Notes: generated by a model not told the origin, from the sequence alone. A DNA stretch of 64,000 bases from Herpetosiphon geysericola (GCF_001306135.1 NZ_LGKP01000012.1:1-64000), one strand, 5' to 3'. Shown: positions 33,390-42,623, numbered from the stretch's first letter. Translations and numbers: made by a program.

Positions 33390-33517
33390 TCGTGTTGGCA
33401 CAAACTATTGCCCAAGATCCACCGCTGTGGGTCATGATTCTAGCACTTGGCCTGGGCAATCTGGTGGGGATTCTGGGCATTTGGTGGTGGCGGCGCCGTT
33501 CTGCCACTAGAAAGTAG
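33386..33517 (+). CDS. 43-residue single-span membrane microprotein
   Basis: The start ATG is inside the ATGA that ends the M24 peptidase gene, indicating coupling, and the stop is three bases before the next start. The product begins MIVLAQTIAQDPPL, has one hydrophobic helix (about residues 15-35, VMILALGLGNLVGILGIWWW) and a basic tail RRRSATRK. Its tight placement between two genes is the main evidence that it is real. Confidence 0.6.
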   Translation: MIVLAQTIAQDPPLWVMILALGLGNLVGILGIWWWRRRSATRK

Positions 33518-33520
33518 CAT

Positions 33521-34027
33521 ATGCAAAAACGACGTGTTTCATTATGGACATTAGGCTTATTGGTGATTGGTTCGCTGGCGCTGCATGTTTGGACAATTAG
33601 CACGCTTTTCCAGGTGCGCTCAACTGCTAGCCAACAACTAAGCCAATTGCAAACTGCGCTTGATGAAGCACGTCGTGAGCCCTTGGTCTATCAAGTTCCA
33701 ATCAATCAAACAGTGCCGATTAACCTCGATGTGCCAATCAATCAATCGTTGGATATTCCAATCAATACCTCGGTGAAGATTAAAGATACCATCGATTTGC
33801 CAGTTGATACTGGCTTTGGCTCGTTGACGATTCCCGTGCCGATTGATGTGACAATTCCCGTTTCGACCAACGTGCCCATTACCTTCAACCAAACTGTGGC
33901 AATTTCGACCAGCGTAGCGGTTGATTTGAATGTGCCGATTACGATTGACCTCAACCAAGCCCCATTTAGCGGCTATCTTGATCGCTTGCAAAAAGCGCTC
34001 GCCGATGTAGCCGAGCAACTAAAATAA
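33521..34027 (+). CDS. Membrane-anchored protein with tandem (V/I)PI repeats
   Basis: An N-terminal membrane helix (about 8-28, SLWTLGLLVIGSLALHVW) is followed by a short helix and then, from residue about 57 to 148, a run of alternating segments: VPINQTVPIN, LDVPINQSLDIPIN, LTIPVPIDVTIPVSTNVPI, VAVDLNVPITIDL. Every seven to twelve residues a (V/I)P(I/V) recurs with polar N/D/T/S between, which suggests an extracellular beta-helix or beta-rod. The protein ends in a short amphipathic helix (GYLDRLQKALADVAEQLK). I know no family name. Its stop overlaps the next ATG (TAATG). Confidence 0.7.
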   Translation: MQKRRVSLWTLGLLVIGSLALHVWTISTLFQVRSTASQQLSQLQTALDEARREPLVYQVPINQTVPINLDVPINQSLDIPINTSVKIKDTIDLPVDTGFGSLTIPVPIDVTIPVSTNVPITFNQTVAISTSVAVDLNVPITIDLNQAPFSGYLDRLQKALADVAEQLK

Positions 34028-34335
34028 TGCTCTATCTGGCCTGCGCGGTCTATTGTGCTACTTTGGCGCTTGGCGCAAGCGTGCAATATTTGCATTTGCG
34101 CTTGGGGCGTTGGCGTTGGCTGCATCATGCGCTTTTTTTTGCCACATGGCTCAGCACCGGTGCAGCCGTAGCTTGGGCTTGGTGGTATCAACTGGAACGT
34201 TGGTGGTTAGCAAGCTTAATCATGCCAATTCTGGCCTTATTTCCCTTACGTCGCGCTAGCTCGCGGTGGCATCGTTGGCTGGGAATTAGCGGCTTAGGGG
34301 TTTGGGCTATGATTTTGGCTTTAGCCAGCGTTTAG
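34027..34335 (+). CDS. Small integral membrane protein (102 aa)
   Basis: Three to four hydrophobic helices rich in Trp and Arg-His loops ([41 protein letters not shown]). There is no recognised family. The start overlaps the stop of the VPI-repeat protein by one base, so the run of peptidase, microprotein, VPI-repeat protein and this gene is probably one transcript. Its stop interlocks with the stop of the convergent amino-acid ABC ATPase (shared TTAG). Confidence 0.65.
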   Translation: MLYLACAVYCATLALGASVQYLHLRLGRWRWLHHALFFATWLSTGAAVAWAWWYQLERWWLASLIMPILALFPLRRASSRWHRWLGISGLGVWAMILALASV

Positions 34336-35090
34336 TGCAGAATTCGCGATAAAAACAGCTTGGTGCGTTCATGTTGGGGTGCGCCAAACACTTGGTCGGG
34401 CGTACCTTGCTCGACAATTGTGCCACCATCCATAAAGACCACTTGATGCGCTGCTTTGCGTGCAAAACCCATTTCGTGCGATACCACCACCATCGTCATG
34501 CCTTCGCGCGCAAGGGTCAACATCACATCGAGCACTTCGTTAATCATCTCTGGGTCAAGCGCCGAGGTCGGCTCATCAAACAAAATAACTTTTGGTTGCA
34601 TCGCCAACGAACGGGCAATCGCAACGCGCTGTTGTTGGCCACCAGAAAGTTTTGGTGGATATTTGTTGGCTTGCTCGGGGATGCCGACTTTTTCGAGCAA
34701 GCCACGGGCAACCTTTTCGCTTTCGCTGCGTGAGCTGTTGCGTACTTTTTGCTGTGCTAAACAAATATTTTCCAATACTGTGAGATGCGGAAACAGCTCG
34801 AAGCGCTGAAACACCATGCCGACTTCAGCCCGAATTGCATTCAACTCACGTTCTTTGGGCGTAACCTGCTTGCCATCGATGATAATGTTGCCAGCATCGG
34901 GCACTTCGAGGTGGTTGATACAGCGCAGCAAGGTCGATTTGCCTGAGCCAGAAGGCCCGACGATCATCAACACTTCGCCGCGATCAACTGTGAGGCTCAC
35001 ATTATCCAAGGCCCGAAAATCGCCAAAAAACTTGCTAATGTTATTGATGCTGATCATTGGTTGGTTAGTTGTGGCAAGTTTAGTGGACAT
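34332..35090 (-). CDS. Polar amino-acid ABC transporter ATP-binding protein (GlnQ/HisP type)
   Basis: At 252 residues it is the standard length. Walker [15 protein letters not shown]-loop [14 protein letters not shown], signature [20 protein letters not shown], Walker [16 protein letters not shown], and [20 protein letters not shown] are all typical of amino-acid importers. It overlaps the permease gene by 11 bases. The set on the minus strand is binding protein, permease, ATPase. Confidence 0.95.
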   Translation of the reverse strand: MSTKLATTNQPMISINNISKFFGDFRALDNVSLTVDRGEVLMIVGPSGSGKSTLLRCINHLEVPDAGNIIIDGKQVTPKERELNAIRAEVGMVFQRFELFPHLTVLENICLAQQKVRNSSRSESEKVARGLLEKVGIPEQANKYPPKLSGGQQQRVAIARSLAMQPKVILFDEPTSALDPEMINEVLDVMLTLAREGMTMVVVSHEMGFARKAAHQVVFMDGGTIVEQGTPDQVFGAPQHERTKLFLSRILH

Positions 35091-35883
35091 TGCTGCTCAT
35101 CTTTCGTTGCAACCATTGCAGCAGCAATGACAGCACTAAAGTCATGGTCAAATAGAAGGCGGTCAAAATAAAATAGGTTTCCTCGTATTTAAACGACGAA
35201 CTAACCGAAAGGCGCGAAACTTGGGTAATTTCGCGCACGCCCAAGACCGAAACCAACGACGAATCTTTGAGAATAGCGATCAAATCGTTGCCCAAGGCTG
35301 GCAGCACATTCCGAAAGGCTTGCGGTAAGATGACATAACGCATAGCTTGAGCATGAGTCAAGCCCAACGAACGGGCTGCTTCCATCTGCCCACGACTAAT
35401 TGATTCGATCCCTGCGCGAAAAATTTCGGCAATATAGGCAGCATAGATCAATACCAGCGCAATAATTGCCCGAACTGTTAGCGATACATTGCTGGCATTT
35501 AACCCAAGCCCATTTGATAAGGCTGGCACAATTGCAAATGAAATTGTAAAAATCAGCACCAAAATGGGCACGCCACGAATAAATTCGATGTAGCCAATTG
35601 AGAGATTGCGCAAGATAACATTGCGTGAAACCCGCCCCAGCCCCAGCACTAAACCCAAAATTAATGCACAAATAAATGAAATACCTGTGACCATCAAGGT
35701 TGTGCCAAGTCCGGTCAGAATCGCTTCGAAGATGCTGGTATATTCAGGGTCGTCGATAATTCGATAGCCCATGTAGGCGATGATCAGGCCAATTGCCACC
35801 AGCCACCAGGGAAATGTGCGCCAATTAAAGCGTTTGTTGGTCGGAGGTTGCAGCGAGGTTGAAGGCGGAAGGTCAACAGCCAT
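35080..35883 (-). CDS. Polar amino-acid ABC transporter permease (HisM/GlnP type)
   Basis: This 267-residue protein has five to six membrane helices and the His/Glu/Gln/Arg permease motifs: [16 protein letters not shown], the EAA loop [20 protein letters not shown] followed by [19 protein letters not shown], and [19 protein letters not shown]. The ~40-residue cytoplasmic N-terminus is a little longer than usual. As only one permease gene is present, the transporter is probably a homodimer like GlnP. Confidence 0.93.
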   Translation of the reverse strand: MAVDLPPSTSLQPPTNKRFNWRTFPWWLVAIGLIIAYMGYRIIDDPEYTSIFEAILTGLGTTLMVTGISFICALILGLVLGLGRVSRNVILRNLSIGYIEFIRGVPILVLIFTISFAIVPALSNGLGLNASNVSLTVRAIIALVLIYAAYIAEIFRAGIESISRGQMEAARSLGLTHAQAMRYVILPQAFRNVLPALGNDLIAILKDSSLVSVLGVREITQVSRLSVSSSFKYEETYFILTAFYLTMTLVLSLLLQWLQRKMSSNVH

Positions 35884-35965
35884 TCGGACTCCTTGTTGAT
35901 CCAGAGGCGAGGATGAAATAACTCAGTGGTGCAGCTTGCGCTACACCACTGAAGCTTAAGCACGC

Positions 35966-36811
35966 TTATTCGGGCAATTTGAATTCGGCGCTGAAATATT
36001 TCTTTTCAAGTTCGGCCAATTTGCCGTTTTCGCGCAGCGTTTTGAGGGCTGCATTGACTGGCGCAACCAAATCGCTGTTTTTGGGGAAGATAAAGCCCAA
36101 TTCATCGCTCTTGATTGGGTCGCCAACCAACTTCAATTGGTCGCTGTTGTTGCCAACATAGCCTTGGCCTGCGGTTTCGTCCATAATTACCGCGTCAACG
36201 TCACCGTTGATCAAGGCAGCTACGGCAAATGGGAAGGTTTCAAAGCCTTGGATTCGTGCTTCTGGCAGCAAGCCTTTGGCGGTTTCGTAGTTGCTGGTGC
36301 CAGTTTGGGTGCCTAAACGAAATTCGGTTTTGGCGAATTCGTCCATGCTCGCGAAGCGGGTTTCGTCGCTGCGCACCAACAAGCGTTGGTTAATTTTAAT
36401 ATAGCCATCGGAGAAAGCCACTTGTTCAGCTCGTTCAGGGGTAATTGTAATCCCGTCGGCAGCAGCGTCGAATTGACCACCGCTGACCGCTTGGATCATG
36501 CCTTCCCATGAAGCTTCTTTATAAACTGGTTTACAGTTCAATTCTGCACAAATCGCATTCCATGCGTCGTAGTCCCAGCCCTCGCCTTTGCCAGTTTTTG
36601 GGTTAATGTAGTTGAATGGTGGGTACAAGTTTTCGACGGCGATGGTGACTTCGCGGCCAGCAAGGTCGATTTTGCCAGTCACGGGAGCGGTCGTTGAATC
36701 GGTGCTTGAACCAGTTGTTGGTGCAGTCGTTGGGGTTGCTGCTTCAGAGCCACACGCTCCCAGTACCACCAACAGTAAGCTCAACAGAGCCACAAGATTG
36801 AGGCGTTTCAT
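35966..36811 (-). CDS. Amino-acid ABC transporter substrate-binding lipoprotein
   Basis: A 281-residue family 3 solute-binding protein. Signal peptide with lipobox VLGACGSE (Cys20), then a Thr/Pro-rich spacer (about 24-48), then the two-lobed binding domain: LYPPFNYINPKTGKGEGWDY near the start, GVxTITPERAEQ-type segment DAAADGITITPERAEQVAFS, and LGTQTGTSNYETAKG. It is not possible to tell which amino acid is bound. AGGAGG lies before the ATG at 36811. It is first in the importer operon. Confidence 0.93.
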   Translation of the reverse strand: MKRLNLVALLSLLLVVLGACGSEAATPTTAPTTGSSTDSTTAPVTGKIDLAGREVTIAVENLYPPFNYINPKTGKGEGWDYDAWNAICAELNCKPVYKEASWEGMIQAVSGGQFDAAADGITITPERAEQVAFSDGYIKINQRLLVRSDETRFASMDEFAKTEFRLGTQTGTSNYETAKGLLPEARIQGFETFPFAVAALINGDVDAVIMDETAGQGYVGNNSDQLKLVGDPIKSDELGFIFPKNSDLVAPVNAALKTLRENGKLAELEKKYFSAEFKLPE

Positions 36812-36918
36812 CTGTAAGTTCCTCCTGATATAGAGTTGGTATTATACCGTCAATGGCTGGCTTGGTTTACAAGTTTTAGGCCAAAAATGCTATTAATGAG
36901 CCATTGTGTAGCGAATCA

Positions 36919-36971
36919 GATTAACGCAATGGCGCAGAGTTTTCATTTAACTCTGCGCCATTGCGTTAATC
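36919..36971. terminator. Perfect 22-bp inverted repeat behind the MFS gene
   Basis: Bases 36919-36940 are perfectly complementary to 36950-36971 with a nine-base loop (TTTCATTTA). It sits 17 bases past the MFS stop at 36988 and can serve as its terminator, though there is no clean T-run. The arm (TTAACGCAATGGCGCAGAG) is a variant of the dispersed word TTAACGCAGAGGCGCAGAG, so this looks like two head-to-head copies of a repeat word. Confidence 0.65.
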
Positions 36972-36987
36972 GTTATTCTAGTAGCTA

Positions 36988-38625
36988 TTAATGGCCAGCA
37001 GCTACGGCAGATTCTGCATTGCCACCTCTGCCAACCCATTTGAGCGGCCAGCCAGGCAAGAACAAGCCAAGCAATAGCGCAACCATCGCAACATAGAAGG
37101 TAAAGTGATAGGTTTTTTCAAAGCCCGCCACTTGTTCAGCACACGCGGTTTGAATGCTGCTACGCACTTGGTTTTGTACCTCGGCTGGAGCTTGGGCCAC
37201 GCCTGCTGGCAAATTATTAGCCGGATCAACGCCTGGGGTTTCGCACAAGCCAAAAGCTGGCGTATGAATCCCAGCCTGAGCATTTTCTGCAGCGCGGGCT
37301 TGCGATTGTTCTTGAAATTCTTTGGTTGCAACCGAGGTTGTGCTCGCCAGAATCGTTGCCAACACGGCCACACCAATTGATTGAATAACTTGGCGGGTAG
37401 CATTGATCAAGGCTGAGCCACGTGGCACTTTGGGCAAATCAACATCGGAAAGTGCTGTGACGAAGGTTGTTTGAACAGTCATGCCCAGTGCCAAACCGCG
37501 CAGCGCTAGCAAGAACATAATCCAGCCAATTGAGGTATCTGCTTGAAGCTGCGAAAGTTGCCAAGTATTCAAAATCAAAATCGCATAGCCAGTGACGATC
37601 AACGGACGCGGACCAATTTTATCGTACAAACGGCCAGCGGTCGGTGTTGCAAAACCAGCAGCGATTGCCAATGGCAGCAAAATAAAGCCAGTTTCTAGAG
37701 CGGTGCGGCCCCGCAACACTTGCAGATACAAGGGCAACAAAAATTCTGCGCCAAACAAGGCCAATACGCTGACCCAGCCAACCAAATTGGCCATGGCAAA
37801 GGTTGGCTTTTTGAATAAGCGTAAATCAAGCAATGGCTCTTTGGCAACGAATAATTCGATTAAGCCAAACAAGAGCAAGCTAATGCCACCGATGATAAAC
37901 CACATCGTTACATTGCCCGAATCCCAGCCTTGTTCGGCGGCAATCGTGGCGGCGTAGAGCACTGAACCAAAACCAACAGTTGAGGTAATTAAACCCAAAA
38001 CATCGAGTTTTGGCTTGCCAGTTGGCGGAGTTGGCTTGAGCCAGCGCACTGCCAAACTTACCCCAAGCACGCCAATTGGCACATTGATGAAGAAAATCCA
38101 GCGCCAAAGATCGTTATCAACTAACAATCCGCCCAAAATTGGCCCCAAGGCTGGCCCGAGCACCATGGCAATCCCAAATACCCCAAGCGCTTTGCCGCGC
38201 TCGTTGGGCGGAAACGCACCGTAGATAAAGGCCGTGCCAAGTGGCGTTGATAACCCACCACCTAAGCCCTGAATTGCCCGCGCAATCACGAGGGTTTCAA
38301 TCGTTGGCGCAACCCCACACAAAAACGAGCCAAACACAAAAATTGAAAGCCCAATTACATAGGTACGTTTGAGGCCAAACCGATCGGCCATGTAGCCAGA
38401 AATTGGCGTGCTAATCCCCAACATCAACACATAAATGCTCAAAATCCATTGCGCTTCGTTAATCGTGGCCCCGAGATCTTGTTGCACAGTGCGAAATGCC
38501 ACGTTGACGACAGTCGTATCCAGAATCACCATGAAGATTCCGAATATCACCGAAATTAATACCTTCCATTTGTAGTCTAAGCCACCTTTTGGTGATTGCT
38601 CTGAATCTTGTGCTGTCGCTGCCAT
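36988..38625 (-). CDS. MFS multidrug exporter, DHA2 (EmrB/QacA) family, 14 helices
   Basis: A 545-residue proton-driven drug exporter. The DHA2 motifs are visible: LDTTVVNVAFRTVQQDLGA in helix 1 (Asp motif), QWILSIYVLMLGISTPISGY, the motif A loop YMADRFGLKRTYVIG, GLGGGLSTPLGTAF (motif B region), and FGIAMVLGPALGPILGGLLV (motif C). A periplasmic loop with several Cys/Pro (FGLCETPGVDPANNLPAG) precedes the last helix. ATG 38625 has GAGG upstream; the TTG at 38640 is less likely. A promoter and a palindromic operator lie about 100 bases upstream. Confidence 0.95.
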   Translation of the reverse strand: MAATAQDSEQSPKGGLDYKWKVLISVIFGIFMVILDTTVVNVAFRTVQQDLGATINEAQWILSIYVLMLGISTPISGYMADRFGLKRTYVIGLSIFVFGSFLCGVAPTIETLVIARAIQGLGGGLSTPLGTAFIYGAFPPNERGKALGVFGIAMVLGPALGPILGGLLVDNDLWRWIFFINVPIGVLGVSLAVRWLKPTPPTGKPKLDVLGLITSTVGFGSVLYAATIAAEQGWDSGNVTMWFIIGGISLLLFGLIELFVAKEPLLDLRLFKKPTFAMANLVGWVSVLALFGAEFLLPLYLQVLRGRTALETGFILLPLAIAAGFATPTAGRLYDKIGPRPLIVTGYAILILNTWQLSQLQADTSIGWIMFLLALRGLALGMTVQTTFVTALSDVDLPKVPRGSALINATRQVIQSIGVAVLATILASTTSVATKEFQEQSQARAAENAQAGIHTPAFGLCETPGVDPANNLPAGVAQAPAEVQNQVRSSIQTACAEQVAGFEKTYHFTFYVAMVALLLGLFLPGWPLKWVGRGGNAESAVAAGH

Positions 38626-38726
38626 GAAATACCCTCGCAATTAGCCTGTCCAAATTCGTCCACATCAAAAAACAGCAGTCTGTGGGTGCTTGCGACCATG
38701 CAAACTACTGCTGATAGATTGCAACT

Positions 38727-38755
38727 ATTTGCTTAGTTAATCTAACTAAGCAAAT
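38727..38755. promoter_or_regulatory. Palindromic operator upstream of the MFS exporter gene
   Basis: ATTTGCTTAGTTA-ATC-TAACTAAGCAAAT is a perfect 13-bp inverted repeat with a three-base centre. It lies immediately downstream of, and touching, the predicted -10 box, where a repressor would block transcription. Its form fits a TetR- or MarR-type operator; no such regulator gene is next to it. Confidence 0.75.
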
Positions 38756-38781
38756 GGTACGCCGAAAAATTTGTTTGTCAA
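38754..38781 (-). promoter_or_regulatory. Predicted promoter of the MFS exporter gene
   Basis: On the minus strand a perfect TTGACA (38781-38776) is followed after 16 bases by TACCAT (38759-38754), about 130 bases before the MFS start and abutting the palindromic operator. Confidence 0.6.
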
Positions 38782-38901
38782 GCATGATGAGGGATCAGGA
38801 TTGGATAGGTTTTGGTTATTGGCTTTAATCCACACAAGTTCTAGGCGCTTTTTTGCCTTCAACCCTTTGAGGTTTGACTTTTCCTCGCTCTTCACTCAGG
38901 G

Positions 38902-39126
38902 TTAATCGCGTTTGCTGACTTGGGTTGGCATATTCATCAGGTAGCTAATCGTTACCAGATCGCCAGCTTGCGGATTGGCATACATCACTTCGCTGCCAAG
39001 CCGCGCTTTGATCAAACGCTCAGGTTGTTCATCGTGAGCAAACATCACATCATAAAAAACGCTGCCATGTAAGCTAACAGCCTGGACGCTATGAATGACC
39101 GCTGGGCGGGTTCCCGAAAGAATCAT
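38902..39126 (-). CDS. Small hypothetical protein (74 aa)
   Basis: I recognise no family. TGGAG precedes the ATG at 39126, and the sequence is balanced and mostly beta-like (VIHSVQAVSLHGSVFYDVMF, then RLIKARLGSEVMY, PQAGDLVTISYLM), suggesting a small SH3- or OB-like barrel. It stands alone between the MFS promoter region and the M20 peptidase. Confidence 0.65.
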   Translation of the reverse strand: MILSGTRPAVIHSVQAVSLHGSVFYDVMFAHDEQPERLIKARLGSEVMYANPQAGDLVTISYLMNMPTQVSKRD

Positions 39127-39410
39127 GAGTTACTCCACTAAGTTGAATCAAGGACGATTAATTATAACGAGTATTGCTTGGTTCAAGGTTAATAGTTGGT
39201 TGTGGCGGCGGCATCAATTCAGAGCGCTAAATTTTACCCTTGCTCGTGAATAAAGTTTGGCGCATTGGCTTCCGGATGGCTGCATCTCGCACTTGATAGG
39301 CAGTGATTGGGCCAAAGTCTGCTAGCGATTGTCGTTTTGGCTTGGCGGTTATCCGTTATAATGAAGATACCCGCTTGATATTGTTCGGCGTGCGATTGCG
39401 AGGAAGCTCC

Positions 39411-40742
39411 GTGGTTGCTCCCCTATCCACTCTCGATGACCTAATTTTGCATTATGTCCGTGCCTTGGTAGCCTTACCAAGTGTTACTGGCGACGAACCG
39501 GCCTTAGAACACGCTGCGCCGCCAATTGCTGATCTTCTGCGCGGCCTTGGTTTTCAGGTCAATGTTCACCCGACTGAAGGTGCGCCGATTATTTTAGCCC
39601 ATCGATCTGGCAAAAGCGCTCAACGCTTACTTTTTTTCAATCACTACGATGTGATGCCAACGGGCGTTTGGCGCGATTGGTTTCATGAGCCATTTACGCT
39701 GGCCGAGCGTGAAGGCCTGTTGTATGGGCGTGGCGTTGCTAACGATAAAGGCAATTTGGCAGCGCGGATTGCAGCAGTGGCCCATATTTTGGCCGAAACT
39801 GGCGAATTACCAGTTGGCATTACCTTTTTAATCGAAGGTGATGGGTATAGTGGTAGCCCATCATTAGCCAATTTGATTGCTGATCAAGCTAACAACTTAA
39901 TTGCCGACCTCGTTGTGGGCTATGGTGGTGGGCTTGATCAGGCGCGCTTGCCCTATTTGTATGCTGGGGTTCGTGGGCGCTTGTTAGTCCGTTTACGCGC
40001 TGAGGGAGCCAAAATTCCGATTGGTGCCGATATGGCTACCAGCGTGCCAAACCCTGCGTGGCGGATTCTCTGGGCCGTTAATCGGATCAAAAACGATAGT
40101 GAAGAAGTGACGATCGACGGTTTTTACGATGCGGTTGTGCCACCTTCGCGTGAAGCCAATAAGTTGACCCGTGGTTTGCAGCTTGATGAAGCGACGCGGC
40201 TCAAAGCATGGGGCATGCCTCAGTTTTTATTCGGCATGAGTGGTGCTGGCCTAGCCCGTGCCGAAACCTTTAACCCAACCTGTAATATTGCCGATTTAAC
40301 CGTTGATACTGGCCACAGCCCGCCGCCAACCATTCCGGCGAGTGCTGAAGTTCTGATTGATTTTAGCCTTGTGCCAGAACAACGGCCAACTGAAGTTGTG
40401 CGTTTGCTGCGTGAGCATTTAAATAGTGCCGATTTCCACGATGTGCATTTAGAAATTGTCAAAGGTGCGTATCCACCAGCCATGAATGCGCTGAGTACAC
40501 CCTTATTAAATACTTTGGCAACCGCCGTCGAGCAGGTTTATGGCGCTACGCCGCAAGTTGTGCCGCTTGCGCCATTCTCAGTGCCATTACACTTCTTTAC
40601 CGCAGGCATGAATGTGCCAGCAGTGGCCATGGGTATTCAGCGCTCCGATAGCAATGTACGGGTGATTAATGAACATGTGGCTTTCGCCGACCTAAAATCG
40701 ATGGCACGCTTGATCGAGTATCTAATTAATAATGTTGGCTAG
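39411..40742 (+). CDS. M20-family metallopeptidase
   Basis: The GTG at 39411 is chosen as start: GAGGAAG lies just upstream, TTATAAT (39355-39361) could be a -10 box before it, and the 36 codons further upstream do not look like the family. The 443-residue product has the M20 zinc motifs: FNHYDVMPTG (His-x-Asp), GRGVANDKGNLAAR (second Asp and lid), FLIEGDGYSGS (Glu pair partly changed: EGD for the usual EGEEE), and a dimerisation domain. The late INEHVAFADLKSM has the final His. It resembles the dipeptidase/CPG2-like branch. It probably cleaves dipeptides or acyl-amino acids. Confidence 0.9.
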   Translation: MVAPLSTLDDLILHYVRALVALPSVTGDEPALEHAAPPIADLLRGLGFQVNVHPTEGAPIILAHRSGKSAQRLLFFNHYDVMPTGVWRDWFHEPFTLAEREGLLYGRGVANDKGNLAARIAAVAHILAETGELPVGITFLIEGDGYSGSPSLANLIADQANNLIADLVVGYGGGLDQARLPYLYAGVRGRLLVRLRAEGAKIPIGADMATSVPNPAWRILWAVNRIKNDSEEVTIDGFYDAVVPPSREANKLTRGLQLDEATRLKAWGMPQFLFGMSGAGLARAETFNPTCNIADLTVDTGHSPPPTIPASAEVLIDFSLVPEQRPTEVVRLLREHLNSADFHDVHLEIVKGAYPPAMNALSTPLLNTLATAVEQVYGATPQVVPLAPFSVPLHFFTAGMNVPAVAMGIQRSDSNVRVINEHVAFADLKSMARLIEYLINNVG

Positions 40743-40778
40743 CGCCGTTCAAGGCCTAGCCTAGGTTGAGCCAATGGC

Positions 40779-40811
40779 GACCCCTCGCCCGTGTTCCGTG
40801 GACGAGGGGAG
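40779..40811. terminator. Possible terminator between the M20 peptidase and trehalase
   Basis: GACCCCTCG pairs with CGAGGGGAGTC (seven to eight base pairs, 15-base loop) between two convergent stops. T-runs are short on both strands, so this is a modest candidate. Confidence 0.4.
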
Positions 40812-40825
40812 TCCAGGAGTTTAAG

Positions 40826-42031
40826 CTACTCGCCAAGCTGCCAACGTTCAATGGTTGCTTGATCTAAGCGGCGTTTGAAATCGAGATAGACTGCATTCGA
40901 CCAGCCAAAACCTGGCAACGAACCATATTTGCCACCTTCGACCTCGCCTGCTGGATCAACCACGTTATATTTTTCCCACATAGCGTTGGTGCGCTCAAAG
41001 ACTGTTTCGTTGAGCGAGCACCATGCTTGCATCACTTCGCGAGCCTGTTGCTGATAGCCATAGCGCAACAAGCCTTCAACTACGATCCATTGCAAGGGTG
41101 CCCAGCCATTTGGGCTTGCCCATTGATAGCTTGAATGGGTTTTGAGCGTCGTCACCAACCCACCAGCGCGCATAAATTTGGGTAGCCATTGTTCAACAAC
41201 CTGCGCTGCTTGGGCTTCGCTTGCCCAGCCAGCCCAGAGCGGGTAAAACCCTGCCAACGATGGGTTTTCCAAATCTAGTTCTTCATTAAGATAATTGTAA
41301 TCGTAGAAAAAGCCGCTGGCTGCATCCCAAAAGACTGCTTGCATGGTTGTAGCGCGTTCGGCGGCGCGGACTTGCCATTGCTCAGCAGCCGCTTGATCAT
41401 CACGCAGACGGGCTGCTTGGGCAAAATCACATTCGCGCAGATACAAAATACTATTCAAATCAACTGGCAAATGGCTCATCCATTGGCCATTGCAGCGGGT
41501 CGAATGATCCCAGCCGCTTTCACAGCAGGCTAAGGTATCAAGATAATTAATATCAAAATAGCGCGACAAGCCGCGATGCACTTGGCGTTGATGCGGGTGG
41601 GTGGTTGCGAGCCAAACGCTGGCATGTTCTTGCTCAGCCAAGGCCATCATGCTTTGCAGCCAGGTTGCACAATCAGCATCGCCAGCTGCCTGTTTGCTTT
41701 GGTAGGCCAGCCAAATTAATTGGGTGAAAAACGGTGGTTGGCTGCGCGAAAGAAAATAATAGCGGCTGGCGTTGGGAATCACGCCAAAACGCTGGTAGAG
41801 ATAAGCCATATTTTCGACCATGCCCACAATCGCCGCTTCGTAGCGCGTGCCACCCAAGCCCAAGGCAATAAAGAAACTATCCCAATAAAACATTTCTTGG
41901 AAGGTTGGGTCGTGGGTTGGCACCATAAACGTATGGGGCAAGCCAATTAAGGTTTTTCGATCTTCCGGCTGTTGACGAACAAGTTTGTCCCAATAAGTAT
42001 CGATGTACTGCGTGATTGCAGGCTGTCGCAT
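40826..42031 (-). CDS. Trehalase-family (GH37-like) glycosidase
   Basis: A 401-residue (alpha/alpha)6 barrel protein. DPTFQEMFYWDSFFIALGL corresponds to the trehalase signature 1 region (PGGRF.E.Y.WDS), SSYQWASPNGWAPLQWIVVEGL to signature 2 (QWD.PNGWAP), and GEVEGGKYGSLPGFGWSNAVY to the terminal E...GFGW.N segment. The catalytic Asp/Glu cannot be fixed by eye. It is shorter than E. coli TreA (~560) and without a signal peptide, so cytoplasmic. The ATG at 42031 with AGGAAG is preferred to that at 42106. The neighbouring trehalose synthesis genes support alpha,alpha-trehalase activity, though related glycosidases are possible. Confidence 0.8.
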   Translation of the reverse strand: MRQPAITQYIDTYWDKLVRQQPEDRKTLIGLPHTFMVPTHDPTFQEMFYWDSFFIALGLGGTRYEAAIVGMVENMAYLYQRFGVIPNASRYYFLSRSQPPFFTQLIWLAYQSKQAAGDADCATWLQSMMALAEQEHASVWLATTHPHQRQVHRGLSRYFDINYLDTLACCESGWDHSTRCNGQWMSHLPVDLNSILYLRECDFAQAARLRDDQAAAEQWQVRAAERATTMQAVFWDAASGFFYDYNYLNEELDLENPSLAGFYPLWAGWASEAQAAQVVEQWLPKFMRAGGLVTTLKTHSSYQWASPNGWAPLQWIVVEGLLRYGYQQQAREVMQAWCSLNETVFERTNAMWEKYNVVDPAGEVEGGKYGSLPGFGWSNAVYLDFKRRLDQATIERWQLGE

Positions 42032-42183
42032 ACGCTTCCTGTTCTTTTTGACTTCTACCGTGTGCTGTAGTATGATCGCGATGCCGCACGTACTTCCGCG
42101 CTCCATTGTCCGTTCGGGGCGCGTTTGTATGTTAAGCTATGTTTGAACCACGACGTTCAACTAACCCTTAGGAGGACTCAACC

Positions 42184-42435
42184 ATGGCTGCGCCCATTGA
42201 CCGCGCACAAATTCTGGAGGCCTTGCGCACCGCCGATACGACGATTAGTTGTTATCTCGATCTTGAGTCGGGGAGTGTTATCAGCATTGATGACACGGCT
42301 TCCGACGCTGATACCGAAGCAAAGCGCAACGATATTATGGAAGGCTATGGCGAACGTTTTCGCTATATCTCAGGTGGTCAGACCGGCGCTGATGATGCTG
42401 CGGTTCAAGCATGGCTTGATGGCGAAGGCTTATAA
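42184..42435 (+). CDS. Small hypothetical protein, UPF0158-like N-terminus
   Basis: 83 residues. ISCYLDLESGSVISIDD followed by RFRYIS is reminiscent of UPF0158 proteins, which have a YLDLETGEV segment; the remainder of that family is missing. GGAGGA precedes the ATG. The end is acidic and short (GADDAAVQAWLDGEGL). It is divergent from the trehalase gene and upstream of the HD-domain gene. Function unknown. Confidence 0.65.
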   Translation: MAAPIDRAQILEALRTADTTISCYLDLESGSVISIDDTASDADTEAKRNDIMEGYGERFRYISGGQTGADDAAVQAWLDGEGL

Positions 42436-42623
42436 CCCTTTGCTGCAATGCCAATGACCCATCTATAACCCCAAATGCGTTTTCCAGTGCCTCGTGTTTC
42501 ATTTGCGTGGATATGGCTGGAGCGATGGATACAAGAAGAACATAGAACGAGTTGGTTCTGTGTTCTTTGCTTTTTAGCTCCCGCAATATGCTCCAATTTG
42601 CTCGCTATTTTTAGGAGATCTGT

